Below are positions 21,956 to 32,648 of a DNA stretch of 64,000 nucleotides, piece by piece. A program made the translations under genes and the position numbers. Position 1 is the first letter of the stretch, and every line of letters starts with the position of its first letter. Source of the stretch: Siphonodentalium dalli (taxonomy: Eukaryota; Mollusca; Scaphopoda; Gadilida; Siphonodentaliidae); contig CP136062.1 in NCBI GenBank assembly GCA_032622095.1, positions 6,820,001 through 6,884,000 on the forward strand. The letters run 5' to 3'. The notes under the pieces are model-generated. The model made no database searches and was not told where the DNA came from. It saw nothing but the letters and a program-made list of their open reading frames with translations.

Positions 21956-22239
21956 CACTTAGCTGATGTGCCTGACTTCATCCGGGCTCTTTAGGGAACA
22001 ACGTTGACAACCGGTATACATGTACAATGTATGAGTATATATCGAGGTCGCAGTCAAGGACACAGTCGCATATGACATTGGACCCACCCATATAGTTCCC
22101 GGGATCAAAGTAGGCTTTTGGTACATTAATACCAAATTTTAGTCCGATCAGTCGTGCAGTTTTCAAGTCTATAACACACAGAGACAGAAATTCTATGTAC
22201 CTACATGTATATGAGCGAGGTCATGGTCAAGGACATGGT

Positions 22240-23420
22240 CACTCATGAAATTGGACCCGCCCATTTCCGGGATCAAAGTAGACATACAATACATGTACCC
22301 CGCTGGACAAAACAAGTATCCATTGGCACCGCAGTGTATTTGCTGTTCGGCTGCGGTGTCAGAGTTTGTAACTGCAGTTGAGCACCGCAGCCGAACGGCA
22401 AGTACATTGCGGCCAAACGGCAAGTTCACTGCGGCCGAAAGGCAACTACCCTCACGGTCGAATGGCATGTACACCGTAGTTAGATTTCTGGTTTGTATTG
22501 TCTTTTTTCAGTTTGATGAAAGTACACCGTGGCAAATACACCATGCCGAATGGCAATTACATCACGACCCAACTGGTAGCCGGGGCGCCGCGGTGTAGTT
22601 GCATGTCAGCTGCGGTGGCAATGCTAACCGCACCGCAGTTAAGTGGCCCCACACACAGACAGAATTTCCGAAAAACAACCGATGAACAAATGACCGATGA
22701 TGAAAAACAACTAACGAAAAAACACACCGGCTGACGAATGGTGGCAAATGACAGATAAATGGCGAGGATGACAATGGCAACAAACAACAACGAAGAAAAA
22801 TACCGACTGATGACAAAAAATGACTGATGACGAAAAACAAATGGCCAACGACTAACACGATGTCGAACAATCGATGACGAAAAATTACTGATGACGAAAA
22901 ACAAACAGCCAAAGATGAACACGATGTTGAATGATCGATGACGAAAAATGTCTTGATGACAAACACATCGACCCAGGCCTGCAGGTTTCAAAATTATGTG
23001 TAACCTACAGTACATGTATTTTTTTTTCGCCTGGTTTGTGCTTAGGTAATCCTAGTCCAAATCTACGGGATATAATGTACCCTGCTGGACAAAACAAGTT
23101 TCCAGTTGACCACGGTGCAGTTAGCATTAATTGCCACTGCGGCCGAAATGCACTACATTGTACACCGCGGCTCCACTGGCTAACTACATTTGGGCTGCGG
23201 TGTACTTGCCACAAAAACCACGACTGATCACAAATGAACAAAGGATGAAAACAAACGACCAACAATAAACATGACGACAAACTACCAAGGACGAAAAACG
23301 ACAGACGACAACCAAACACGAATGACGACAAACACACTGACTGTGACACTGATGACCAACGAATGACCACGACAAATTGTCAAATGATCAAAAATGATTA
23401 AATGAAATAATAATCAAAAT
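22240..23420. repeat. Degenerate repeat block with CTGCGGCCGAA words and GATGACGAAAAA stretches
   Basis: GCTGGACAAAACAAGT occurs at about 22303 and 23083, each followed by sequence rich in CACTGCGGCCGAA. Between and after them (22660-22960, 23215-23400) runs an imperfect simple repeat of GATGACGAAAAAC type. Long minus-strand open frames here (for example 22557-23015) are artefacts of that simple repeat. Confidence 0.65.
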
Positions 23421-23807
23421 TTAATTTTTAATTTAAAGCAAACAGACCTACCTTTAACAAAATCTTGGATTTGGAGAAAATTGCCTCCAGGAGCACGCAT
23501 TGTGCTGTTGTGTTCACAACTCCACAAGAATCCTCATCAGATATCAATTCCTTGAACTTAAGTTGAAGTTGAAGATGGTAACTAGGAAACATACTACAAT
23601 TTTAGTATCACAATTTACACGTAACACAGAATTCGTTCTTTCATTTTTTTTATCTTTCTTTGAACTTCGAACTTTTTGGTTGATTGAATGATTCTGGAAT
23701 CTTGATCATTGTTGTCTGTAACAGTTTACAGTGAAGCCTAACGCAGTAACTGTCGATTGTCACGAAATCAAGCGATTAATTCATCTACGTACACTCGTAC
23801 ATTTGGG

Positions 23808-24308
23808 AAAATTGTTTGCCATGAAGCGAAGGTGAAGGCCTTATCGGTCTATGGGATATACGGAAGTAATTTCCGATCAAGTAACTGCCGTAAGCCGGAT
23901 GACACTGACAGGACGGTCGCTTGACGGGGGGGGGGGTAATTAATTATTATGCTAATGATATACCAATGATTTTTATCAGATGAAAAGGCTGTAATTAATC
24001 CTCAGAAAGAACTGAATAGGCTAAACTTGAAAGTCGGGTACATTCTAGAATCTGGGAATGAATTTGATCAGTTGTTGTTGTTGTCTGCATATTCCTCCGT
24101 TATATCGGAGCACCCTGTAGTTTCTGCTGGATTCTGCGCAGTCACCACCCGGAAGTCACGTGCTAAATTCACAAATAAACGTACCCGGTAATTTCTCTCA
24201 TGGTATATAGAAATATATAAAAATTATATAACAATTATATAAAAATTATATGACGTCATAATTCACATGCATTTAGGTATAAACACCCACTGGGGTGGTT
24301 GCTAATAG
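23808..24308 (+). mobile_element. Dispersed element, inverted partner of 44036-44512
   Basis: About 500 bases match 44036-44512 in reverse complement, from AATTGTTTGCCATGAAGCGA to about TGGTGGTTGC. No coding frame is conserved between copies. Contains GTTGTTGTTGTTGTC and a TATAAAAATTATATGACGTC region. Confidence 0.8.
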
Positions 24309-24409
24309 TACCATTCTAGCATAATATATGTGTACATGATGTATGGGAAATATTAAAGGACAAAAGAATAGTTACAATACAATTAGAACTTTTTTTTTAA
24401 TTAATCGCA

Positions 24410-24900
24410 AGAAGAGCTAATTGCGCTTAAGCACAATAAGGGAATCTCTATTGTGATTAAGCGCAATAAGGATATATTTAACTGTGCTTACGCGCAATAA
24501 TGGAATTTACAAATTGCGCTTATATAATAAAACCCAATAAGGAATCTCTTAATAAGGAATATATTATATATAGAAAATAAACTCCCTATAATTCAGGTGG
24601 TGTAGTCCATCTCCATGTTACAATGGGTGGAACAAATATAGGATTATTCTACTATTTGCACAAGGGTGATCTAATGAGAGAGATATTAATTGCGCTTAAG
24701 TGCAATATTGATGTAATTTCGCTTACGTGTAATAAGGAATGTCTTATTACACTTAAGCGCAATAAGAATATTCCTTATTGCACAGGAATATCACATTGTG
24801 CTTAAGAGCAATAAGATATCTCTAACTGCGCTTAAGCACAATAACTGAAGGAATATTCTTATTGGGCTTGAGCTCAATTAGAGATTCCTTAAGTTATTGC
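24410..24900. repeat. Cluster of TTGCGCTTAAGCGCAATAAG palindromes
   Basis: About ten degenerate palindromes centred on CTTAAG, each flanked by AATAAGGAAT or ATTCCTTATT words, spread over 490 bases. Spacing is irregular, unlike a simple tandem array. Confidence 0.7.
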
Positions 24901-24969
24901 AGTTCATCGAAATTGTCTATTAAATGTCAAGTTGGTTTCCCATAGAGATCATCAACGATGTCTATGCTA

Positions 24970-25334
24970 TGGAATCCTATTAGGGCCACTTGCTAATGGC
25001 GCTTTCGGCGCACTTTTTGTCGCTTTCGGCGCTTTCGGCGCGCGCCGAAACATACCCTAATGGCGCACTTTTTGTCGCTTCCGGCGCGCGCCATTAGGGA
25101 GTGGACCTAATAGTATGCCTAATGGCGCTTTCGGCGCGCGCCGAAACATGCGCTAATATCTCCGAAAGCGCCGAAAGCGACAAAAAGTGCGCCGAAAGCG
25201 ACAAATAGTGCGCCGTAACGGTGCATAGTTTGTCGCTTTCGGCGCGTTACTAATGGCGCACGTTTTGTCGCTTTCGGCGCTTTCGGTGCATCGCGCCGAA
25301 AGCGCCATTAGCAAGTGGTCCTAATAGGATTCCA
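24970..25334. mobile_element. Foldback element built of CGCTTTCGGCGC units
   Basis: Terminal inverted repeats of about 43 bp (left starts TGGAATCCTATTAGG, right ends CCTAATAGGATTCCA), one mismatch seen, with TA at 24968-24969 and 25335-25336. The interior is many inverted copies of GGCGCTTTCGGCGC and GCGCCGAAAGCGACAAAAAG. No gene. Confidence 0.85.
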
Positions 25335-25624
25335 TACTATGGGCAAGGAACCTACGCCAGTCTTCTCTGTTGGGATTCCAATTGTTGGCTTATTAAATAT
25401 GCACATATGCTTAAGATACAGTCGTGCGCGAAGCGCGCTCCCGTAGGTCGGGTTTTGGATCCCAGTGAATTAAAATATCATTGAAAGAATCGGTCCCCCC
25501 CCCCATCCAATAAACATCCATATATTGAATATACATGTTTTTGGAGCAGAATTAGATAGTCCATATTGGACGCCATCATGGAATTTAATTTTTTTATTTA
25601 ATTTTCACACATAATTAGTAGTTA

Positions 25625-25930
25625 TGTGGATGGCGTTATCATTAAACATCACACCCGTATATTGATTAGGTGGATAGAGTTATCATTAAACCTCACATCC
25701 TTATATTGGTTACAGTAATGCCCAAAGTAATTGACCACTTAACCACAGCAGAATTATTGGTAATTTTTCAGGATTTAAAATCCTGAAAAATTACCCATAA
25801 TTCTGCTGTGGTTAAGTGGTCAATTACTTTGGACATTACTGTATGTGGATGGAGTTGTCATTACACCTCACATCCTTATATTGGTTAGGTTATGTAGATG
25901 TGAGTTATCATTAAACCTCACATCAGTGTG
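25625..25930 (+). repeat. About 44-bp minisatellite interrupted by a palindromic MITE
   Basis: Four copies of GAGTTATCATTAAACCTCAC followed by ATCCTTATATTGGTTAGG, split by the element at 25713-25841. Confidence 0.75.
25713..25841. mobile_element. Near-perfect palindromic MITE, 129 bp
   Basis: Arms of about 64 bp start CAGTAATGCCCAAAGTAATT and meet at TTTAAA; TA flanks at 25711-25712 and 25842-25843 indicate a Tc1/mariner-type insertion. It splits a minisatellite, which shows the insertion directly. Related element: 54690-54877. Confidence 0.85.
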
Positions 25931-26109
25931 TTGGGGATTTTGGACCTTGACTTGGGATCTTCGGTTTTTAACGCAACAAATGCGAGTACACATTATACAC
26001 AAGTTTCTTGGATAAGATGAGTTTGAAGCCTTCTTACATTTCGAAATGTTGTCAGTTTTGTATCGTCTGCAGCAGAACTCGGCATGTTGAAGCAAAAGTT
26101 ACAAGAGAT

Positions 26110-26940
26110 AAAATATGTACGTAACGAGACTATAATACAAATGAAAAAATAAATTGAGGGAGGAGTGGGCGATACAGGGAACTAAGGGTTGAACCGATAT
26201 AAATTTGTAGAGCGATAACGACCAATGTTGACATATCATGCATCTCAACTCTACAAGGCTATAAAATGGGGGGGGGGGGGTGTGTCATAATCTTAGTTAT
26301 CTCTATATAGTGCCAGAATAGTCATTTATGGACTTCTATAGTGGTACAATGTAAATTGGAATCAAATGATAAAAATATGTATGTAACACAACTACGGTAT
26401 ACGGATGAAAATAACAATAATAATTTAGGCCGGGATTAGATGTTGGGTTGGTTAAATAGAGAAAAAGGGGAACGATGAACTGACATAAATTAGTAGAGCG
26501 ATAGCGATCAATGTTGCCATGTGATGCATCGCGACTGTACTGCATCGGCAATGATATAAAATTGGGGGGGGACTGAAATTATCTCTATCTCTATAGATGG
26601 CACCAGGATTAAATAGAAAGGAATAGCAATTGATATACGTATACCGTATACTATAGTAACACCATAGACATATAAGTACAAGTATCACATGATAAAATAT
26701 TAAGTAACTTGACTATAGCGATGAAAAAAAAAATTGGACCGGGATTAGAGGTTCGGATGGTTATATGTGGATAATTGGATATGGAATTCATACCGATGAG
26801 ACGATAAAAATTAGTGGAGCGATAAAGACCAATGTTGACACTTAGTCAGGCGGTTGATACGATAGACCGAAATAAATTTGTCGGGTGATAATGACCAATG
26901 TTGACGTATAAAGTAACGCGACTGTACTGTCGCACAATTA
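26110..26940 (+). repeat. About 300-bp tandem repeat, three to four degenerate copies
   Basis: GAGCGATAACGACCAATGTT-like segments recur near 26209, 26494, 26817 and 26890, with GGCTATAAAATGGGGGG-type G runs after the first two. Confidence 0.65.
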
Positions 26941-27004
26941 TCAGGTAGAACCTGTCAAATATGGACTCTGGTGGCACATATGGAACAGCTCAGAAAACAT
27001 TCGC

Positions 27005-27545
27005 AGGGCCCTAAAATTTATTTAACATGGGATCAGCCATTAAAATTGATTTATGTCGATAAAATTCTTATTTTTCAAAATTTTAAGCTGAAACTTTGTG
27101 TGTCTGTGTGGAATACTTATATATTCCTAAAATGACAGGGTACAGCATGTAATTATTTTTTAGATGGAAGAAATTAATTTTTTTTGATGATAAATTTTAA
27201 CATGGGATTTGCTATTCAAATCGATTTATGTCGATAAAACTCTTATTTTTCAAAATATTTAGCTGAGACTTGGTGTGTCTGTTTGGAATACTTATATATT
27301 CCTAAAATGACAGGGTACAGCACGTAATTATTTTTTAGATGGAAGAAATTATTTTTTTTCGATGATAAATTTTAACACGGGATTTTCCCATTCAAATCGA
27401 TTTATGTCGATAAAACTGTTATTTTTCAAAATTTTAAGCTGAAACTGAGGTATGTCTGCGTGGAATACTTATATATTCCTAAAATGACAGGGTCCAGCAC
27501 GTAATTATCTTTTAGATGGAAGAAATTGATTTGTTTCCATGATAA
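27005..27545 (+). repeat. 176-bp tandem repeat, three copies
   Basis: Units share TGGAATACTTATATATTCCT, AAAATGACAGGGT and ATTTATGTCGATAAAA; anchors near 27107, 27284 and 27459. Confidence 0.9.
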
Positions 27546-30380
27546 AAATCGAGCGTGTACTGTGCCGCGCCCGCAGGCAGTGTGCAGGTGTGCGCTCAAA
27601 ATGTAAACAACTTTCTCAAGTGTCGTTTTGGTCAACATATCGCTTTCTCGACGGGGAGATCTGATCCGAATAATAGCTAAGATGTATTTAGATAGAATTA
27701 TTGAAAGAATTTGACCGATTATTGTGCAGTTTGAGAGAATCGAGTGGAGAAAACGTTTAGTCAAACACGCGAATTCTGCCAATTACAGTTGCAGACGAGC
27801 GCTGTCAGAATCAGATATTGACAACAAAATTAATGCAGGCCTGAAACTCACCTTTTTGGGAGGTAAATCCCACTTATTAGATATAAAAACAATCCTTCCA
27901 AAGCACATTCCACAAGTTTTTGAATATCTTAGAACACAGTAACAGTCAAAATGAATGAATTTAAATCACGATTCCGAGACGAAGCGAGACATGTACTGTG
28001 TACGATTTTTGACTCACTTGTTTTCGATGACGTCATTTGCGTTGCCCCACAACCTTAACCCTTTCCAATTCCAGCGGCATTTCAATTGGTTGAAATTAAA
28101 ATTTTCTCAAGTTCCAGCTCAACCTGAATCTAGTTACCCAATTGGTAGAAATACGTTAGCAGTAATTCTTAGTTTAATGAGTTATAACTCTAATTTTATT
28201 GACGATATGAGCTCAACAGCATAATATGAAACAGTTTATGGCGGTGTTATCCAAACGTGTGCTTTGATAATGATTATAATTTTATTTTGCGATCAAACGT
28301 CAGTGCAGCTCAGCAGAAACGCATAGACACTAGTTCAGTTCAGCAGAAACGCATGAGTCCTACGATTATAGTACACCCACTGGACGCGCTTCGCGCGTCG
28401 GTCAGTGGGTGAATAAATAAATAGATTAATTAAACATTGGAGATATAAATGTAATACATTAAATAAATTACGGGAATTACAACCCTCTCAAAGTTTAAAG
28501 CAGTGTAAACACAGCGAGCATTTGAATAAATAATATGCCTTATATGGTGCTGCATTTCTTCCACATTAAATTTGGTGGACTTCCGCGAAATTAAGATATA
28601 TACTAAGCGAACAGAGCAATATACTGCTCTTGTTAAGCATACACAAAATCAAACAAAATTTGTATAAATTTTGATACTTAAGTTTGAAAAGTCCCACAAA
28701 AACGGAAGAACTATATTTCTAAACTGTGTGATTCGGTTATCCGATTATTTTATCAGCACAAAAGTCAAAATGCACATGGATGAAACTCACACGCATGGCA
28801 AGTCAGACACAAGAGTTATAATTTGCTCCAATTTTGACAAGTTGCTTGCGAAAATTGTCAACAAAACTACCGTTCTGATCCTCCATTATGTCATTAAGTT
28901 AGTGCGGGAATTGTTCTCAAAGCACATATGAAACTGGACCTTTGGGCGATCGGTTTTCGCCATTTTGTTCGGCAAACCCCGCGCTATATATAGAAACGGA
29001 AACTAGAATACCCAGAACAAACAGCGGATTATGCCGAAGTTATTCGGACCACTTCGGCTTCAATTTAAAGCGTAAACAAACAGAGAAAAAAGGCGATGTT
29101 TGTGGCAATCAGCCGGAATATTCTATGTGTAATTTAACATTAAAGTTAGATTATTATACACCATTATGACCATAAGATGTCACCCTTTCCGATGTATATA
29201 GCATAACGAATTGATTTGCTAGGTAACTCTCGTAAAATACACCACAAAGTCATGTTATAAGAAGCCTATGCAGGCGGGCTTGGAGTAAAATCCAGCATCT
29301 CCATCCCAATATCTTAGCTGGTTTTAGTACGAGAAGACTTGGACTGCATGTAGACTGATTTTCTTTGTCACCTGTCGATTTCTAAATTAAAAAATCAGTC
29401 ACATTATTAAATAAATAAATGTATTTGGTTATGTTCTATGAAATGTATTTGGTTATGTTCTAAGAAATGTGTATGCCAGTTGTTCAGACAGTTCACAGAC
29501 CAAGCTGCATACTTACATCTTAATGTACATTGAACTATCATGCCTGATATCCAGATCTAGATTACATATATTTAAAACTGATAACATTGATACCAGAGGT
29601 TATTATTAACGGAACTGAATATAAATTTCCAATATGATGACGTGCTACATAAATGCGCATGGCATCAACACAGGGTCGTCAAACAGAGTGTAATTGAAAG
29701 GGCGCATGCAACTGATTGACACTTTCTATATTGGGCACGAGACATGTATTTCATATTTGTCGGAGTTATCGAGCAAGACGGAAACAAATCAGAGATAATT
29801 GACAGGAAAAAGGGCCCTAACTGAGGCCAAAACAAATATCGACAAGGCCATTAAACACTATTGAAAAAAGCCGTAATTGTCAAACTCTATACAAAACTTC
29901 ATTCAGAGTTGGTAACCTAATGGTGGGATATCTCGACGGCAGGACATACACAAACCTGATTGCCATATAAACAAAGGAAAATCTACAGAATCGTCATCGC
30001 CATGTGCCCTTATTTTTAAAAGCACGCATGACGGTGAACCTCCATTCAGATCCAATAACCCATAGCTGATATATATACATGGATATAAAGTAAAGTGTCA
30101 CTGTAGCTCAACTTCGGGAGGCGTTCATTTGATGCCAAGTGATCAAGCTGAAAGAAATAAACAAGTTGCAGTAAAAAGCTGTGGATGAAATTATTTTCAT
30201 TCCAAACATTTCTCCATTAAATGTGGGCAGCAAGGTGTGCCGATGGATTGACACGTGAAATAAAGATGGCGGTCATGTTTTCAATAAAATTTGAAAAAAT
30301 TGGATAGGTGCCATCTAGATTCTAAACAAGCCTATAAAATTTCAAAACATTTCTGCAGGGTGTGAGTAGTATTGGCGGGC
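27546..30380. other. Intergenic, no supported gene
   Basis: Open frames at 27724-27942 and 27955-28224 share a phase but resemble nothing I know and lack splice or start context. The repeat at 29265-29350 is the inverted partner of 15938-16045. A duplicated CAG.TCAGCAGAAACGCAT lies at 28310-28355. Confidence 0.5.
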
Positions 30381-30383
30381 CCA

Positions 30384-30448
30384 TGGGCCAGAGTGCCCGC
30401 CCCCAGATCCCAATGCGCATGTCCGATGGGGGCGAGCACTCTGGCCCA
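30384..30448. repeat. GC-rich perfect-type hairpin
   Basis: Arms GGGCCAGAGTGCCCGCCCCC (30385-30404) and TGGGGGCGAGCACTCTGGCC (30427-30446) pair with one or two mismatches around a 21-base loop. Surroundings (30370-30510) are far richer in G and C than the flanks. Confidence 0.7.
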
Positions 30449-30817
30449 AGGGCCAGAGGGTCATCGAGCGAGGGGGGTGGGACCAGAGTGACCCGCCCAG
30501 GGTCGGTCCAGAGGTTATGTTATATTCCAAAGAGTAAGTTGAGCGCTTCGAAGTGTTTTGTTTGACAGAAAAGAGCACAATTTACCAATGTATCGATTTT
30601 TTTCTCGGATTCTAATGCCAGTGTGGTAAGCGAAGGGCGCTCCCCTTCGATGTACACATTGAACTTAGAATAATACCGAGATAAAATAGATGTGTTGGTA
30701 AATTATGCTACTTTACCAGTGCATATTTTAACAAAAGCGAAAGTCTTCGAATAAATTCGAAGACGCTAGCGCTGTGAAAATGTGCATGTAAGAGCCATCT
30801 GATAGCAGGTTTTGGGT

Positions 30818-30833
30818 GGCCCTGAAAAGGGCC
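30818..30833 (-). terminator. Histone-type 3' stem-loop
   Basis: On the minus strand GGCCCTTTTCAGGGCC (6-bp stem, TTTC loop) is preceded by AAAAC and followed by ACCCA. This is the full consensus of metazoan replication-dependent histone mRNA ends, which bind SLBP and are cleaved without a poly(A) tail. It lies 13 bases after the stop codon of the ORF at 30847-31284. No clear purine-rich downstream element was seen. Confidence 0.75.
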
Positions 30834-30846
30834 GTTTTACGTTAGG

Positions 30847-31284
30847 TCACAAGAAAAGTGGATAAGGGGTCTTTAGGAACTCAAATCCATCCTCTTGATC
30901 CAACTCCCGAAACAAAAGCGAACCCTCGATGAGAGGTGGAAATATACCTTGCGGTATACTCACACCCTTCAATGGAGGTACGTCTAATCTGTACTCCGGA
31001 TCCTTCTTCTGTCTCCAAAACACGAGCTTTCTCTGCAGAAGGGTTGCCGCCACCGTAAGCAAGACACCTGTTGTCCCAAGCCATTCGATGTTCTCTGTCT
31101 CCTGTCCACTGAACAGTGTAGGATTGCGAGCCCAAGTTGCATTGACAAAAGTGAATAGTTCAAAGAACTTTTCAACTGTACCATACACTGCACAGGAAAG
31201 GATCTCCCACACCACAATGTCCATCGGGGCCCATACACGGATGGCTCTGACATAAGATCCGAGATCAGTTTTAGGGTATTCCAT
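30847..31284 (-). CDS. Unknown 145-aa protein, last ORF of the Polinton block
   Basis: Complete ORF from ATG 31284 to TGA at 30847-30849, intact while most neighbours are broken. It opens MEYPKTDLGSYVRAIRVW, has a hydrophobic stretch near residues 68-85 (WLGTTGVLLTVAATLL, a possible membrane helix) followed by a basic segment, and a Pro-rich C-terminal third (VPPLKGVSIPQGIFPPL). I do not recognise the family, and it is not certain that it belongs to the Polinton. A compact promoter lies just upstream (TATA-like 31318-31324, CCAAT and two TGACGTC sites 31337-31356), and a histone-type stem-loop just downstream. A membrane or virion-associated role is only a guess. Confidence 0.55.
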   Translation of the reverse strand: MEYPKTDLGSYVRAIRVWAPMDIVVWEILSCAVYGTVEKFFELFTFVNATWARNPTLFSGQETENIEWLGTTGVLLTVAATLLQRKLVFWRQKKDPEYRLDVPPLKGVSIPQGIFPPLIEGSLLFRELDQEDGFEFLKTPYPLFL

Positions 31285-31317
31285 CGTGGGGAAAATGATA
31301 TGAGATCATGGGGTTTT

Positions 31318-31356
31318 GTTATATGTAAAACGCGCGGACGTCATTGGCGACGTCAT
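31318..31356 (-). promoter_or_regulatory. TGACGTC-CCAAT-TGACGTC promoter cluster with TATA-like box
   Basis: Two GACGTCAT sites (31337-31344 and 31349-31356) flank a minus-strand CCAAT (31347-31343), and CATATAA lies at 31324-31318, about 35 bases before the ATG at 31284. CREB/ATF-type sites with CCAAT are common in cell-cycle promoters. Assignment is by pattern only. Confidence 0.4.
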
Positions 31357-31669
31357 TGTGTTTTTCTACCAAATTTCCCGAACGTCATTTCAAATGTGTT
31401 TCTTTTTTGGTGAATTAAGATCTTCATCGACATTGCCGAAGACGATCATTAAAAACAGACAGTGTTTTTCAATAACATAACTTTTATTTTTGAATTAAGA
31501 ATTAACATATTTACAACTGGTCATGAAATTAACATATTTACAATAAATAATTGGTAATGCAATGAACATAATTTACATTTGGTAACTCATTTCATCATTA
31601 ACAATCAACATATTTACAAAATGATTATGATTTTAACATGTTTAAACAATTGGTAATGAACACATTTTA

Positions 31670-32254
31670 TCAACACTGAAATTCACAGTAAGTCTTACAA
31701 GTTTGTGAAATACATGTTTTGGGTAATGTTTCTGATTCTTTTCGTAAGGGCTCATAGTTTCTATGAAACCAATCAAATACTTTTCTATCATTTTTGAAGT
31801 AGTCACCATCAAAATTCATTTCAACTAATACTTTTATACCATATCCGCTTTTCAAGAAATGTAAAGCAAATATGCAGTAGATACCACACACGTTTGTACC
31901 GTGATGTTGAAACCGCCCAACGTTTATTTTACATTCGATCGAATTTCTTTGAATAAATGATTTGATATATTTATCAATAACTGGTATCCCAAACGAATCG
32001 ATATATGTTGCAATGTTCCCATTGAAGAAAATTGCAACCCAGTGTTCTCCTGGCTTTTCTGACGTATGTGTATTTACTATGTATGCTTTTACATGATGAG
32101 GTTTCTCGTGTGGAAACTGGTCTTTTGCACACACCAAACCATACAATGAACAGAGGTAGGATGATTTGTCTAGTATATGCTGAAGTTCGCTAGTGTTCAC
32201 CTTCGTAGTATTTTTAACTTTTTCACACCACAAGTCAACAAAAACCGAATTAAA
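31670..32254 (-). pseudogene. PRO: Polinton cysteine protease (adenovirus-type, PRO)
   Basis: About 195 codons open after the stop at 32255, ending at 31670. Adenain-like layout: GEHWVAIFF (catalytic His), YIDSFG (Asp) and GTNVCGIYCIFALHFL (catalytic Cys). These enzymes mature capsid proteins. No ATG exists in the frame before the domain; at 32198-32200, where relatives begin with Met before NTSELQ, the codon is GTG. So start loss is likely, unless GTG is used or a frameshift hid the start. It follows the unknown ORF at 32255-32644 directly. Confidence 0.8.
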
Positions 32255-32644
32255 TTAGATACAGTTTGCATGAACAACTTCTTTTATATCTTTCCAAAGT
32301 TTGAATGCCTCAAATTTCTCTTGTGGTGTAAATGATTCTATTTCTGGATACCATTGTTCCATAACTCGGTAGATGTTCAATTTAAGTAGTGCTATATCAA
32401 TGAACATACCTACCCATTGTATAGGTGGTGTCCAAAGACAAAGTAAATGTCGTGTCTGACTTGGATGATCTATTTTACATCCTTCACAATTGAGTGTCAC
32501 TTCTTTTGAAATTTGATTTTGTATTTCATGAACGAAACATTTCTCGAAAGTTTTCCGAACTTTGTCAAGGGTAGAAACATATGGAATGAAATCGAGTCCT
32601 CCAACTTCCAGTCTCAATTTTTCCTCCAAATGAAATCCATCCAT
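32255..32644 (-). CDS. Conserved Polinton protein of unknown function (129 aa)
   Basis: Complete ORF from ATG 32644, five bases after the capsid gene ends, stopping where the protease frame opens. It contains a short Cys/His cluster, CEGCKIDHPSQTRHLLC near residues 53-69, which could bind a metal, followed by hydrophobic and acidic helical segments. A protein with this cluster sits between capsid and protease genes in other Polintons as far as I recall, but its role is not established. The frame is intact. Confidence 0.65.
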   Translation of the reverse strand: MDGFHLEEKLRLEVGGLDFIPYVSTLDKVRKTFEKCFVHEIQNQISKEVTLNCEGCKIDHPSQTRHLLCLWTPPIQWVGMFIDIALLKLNIYRVMEQWYPEIESFTPQEKFEAFKLWKDIKEVVHANCI

Positions 32645-32648
32645 GTTT

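Noticed and set aside
22557-23015. 152-codon and 134-codon minus-strand ORFs
   Set aside because: Phe/Ser/His-rich readings of the GATGACGAAAAA simple repeat in two overlapping phases.
30929-31255. 108-codon plus-strand ORF
   Set aside because: Shadow of the minus-strand ORF at 30847-31284, which has promoter and 3' signal.
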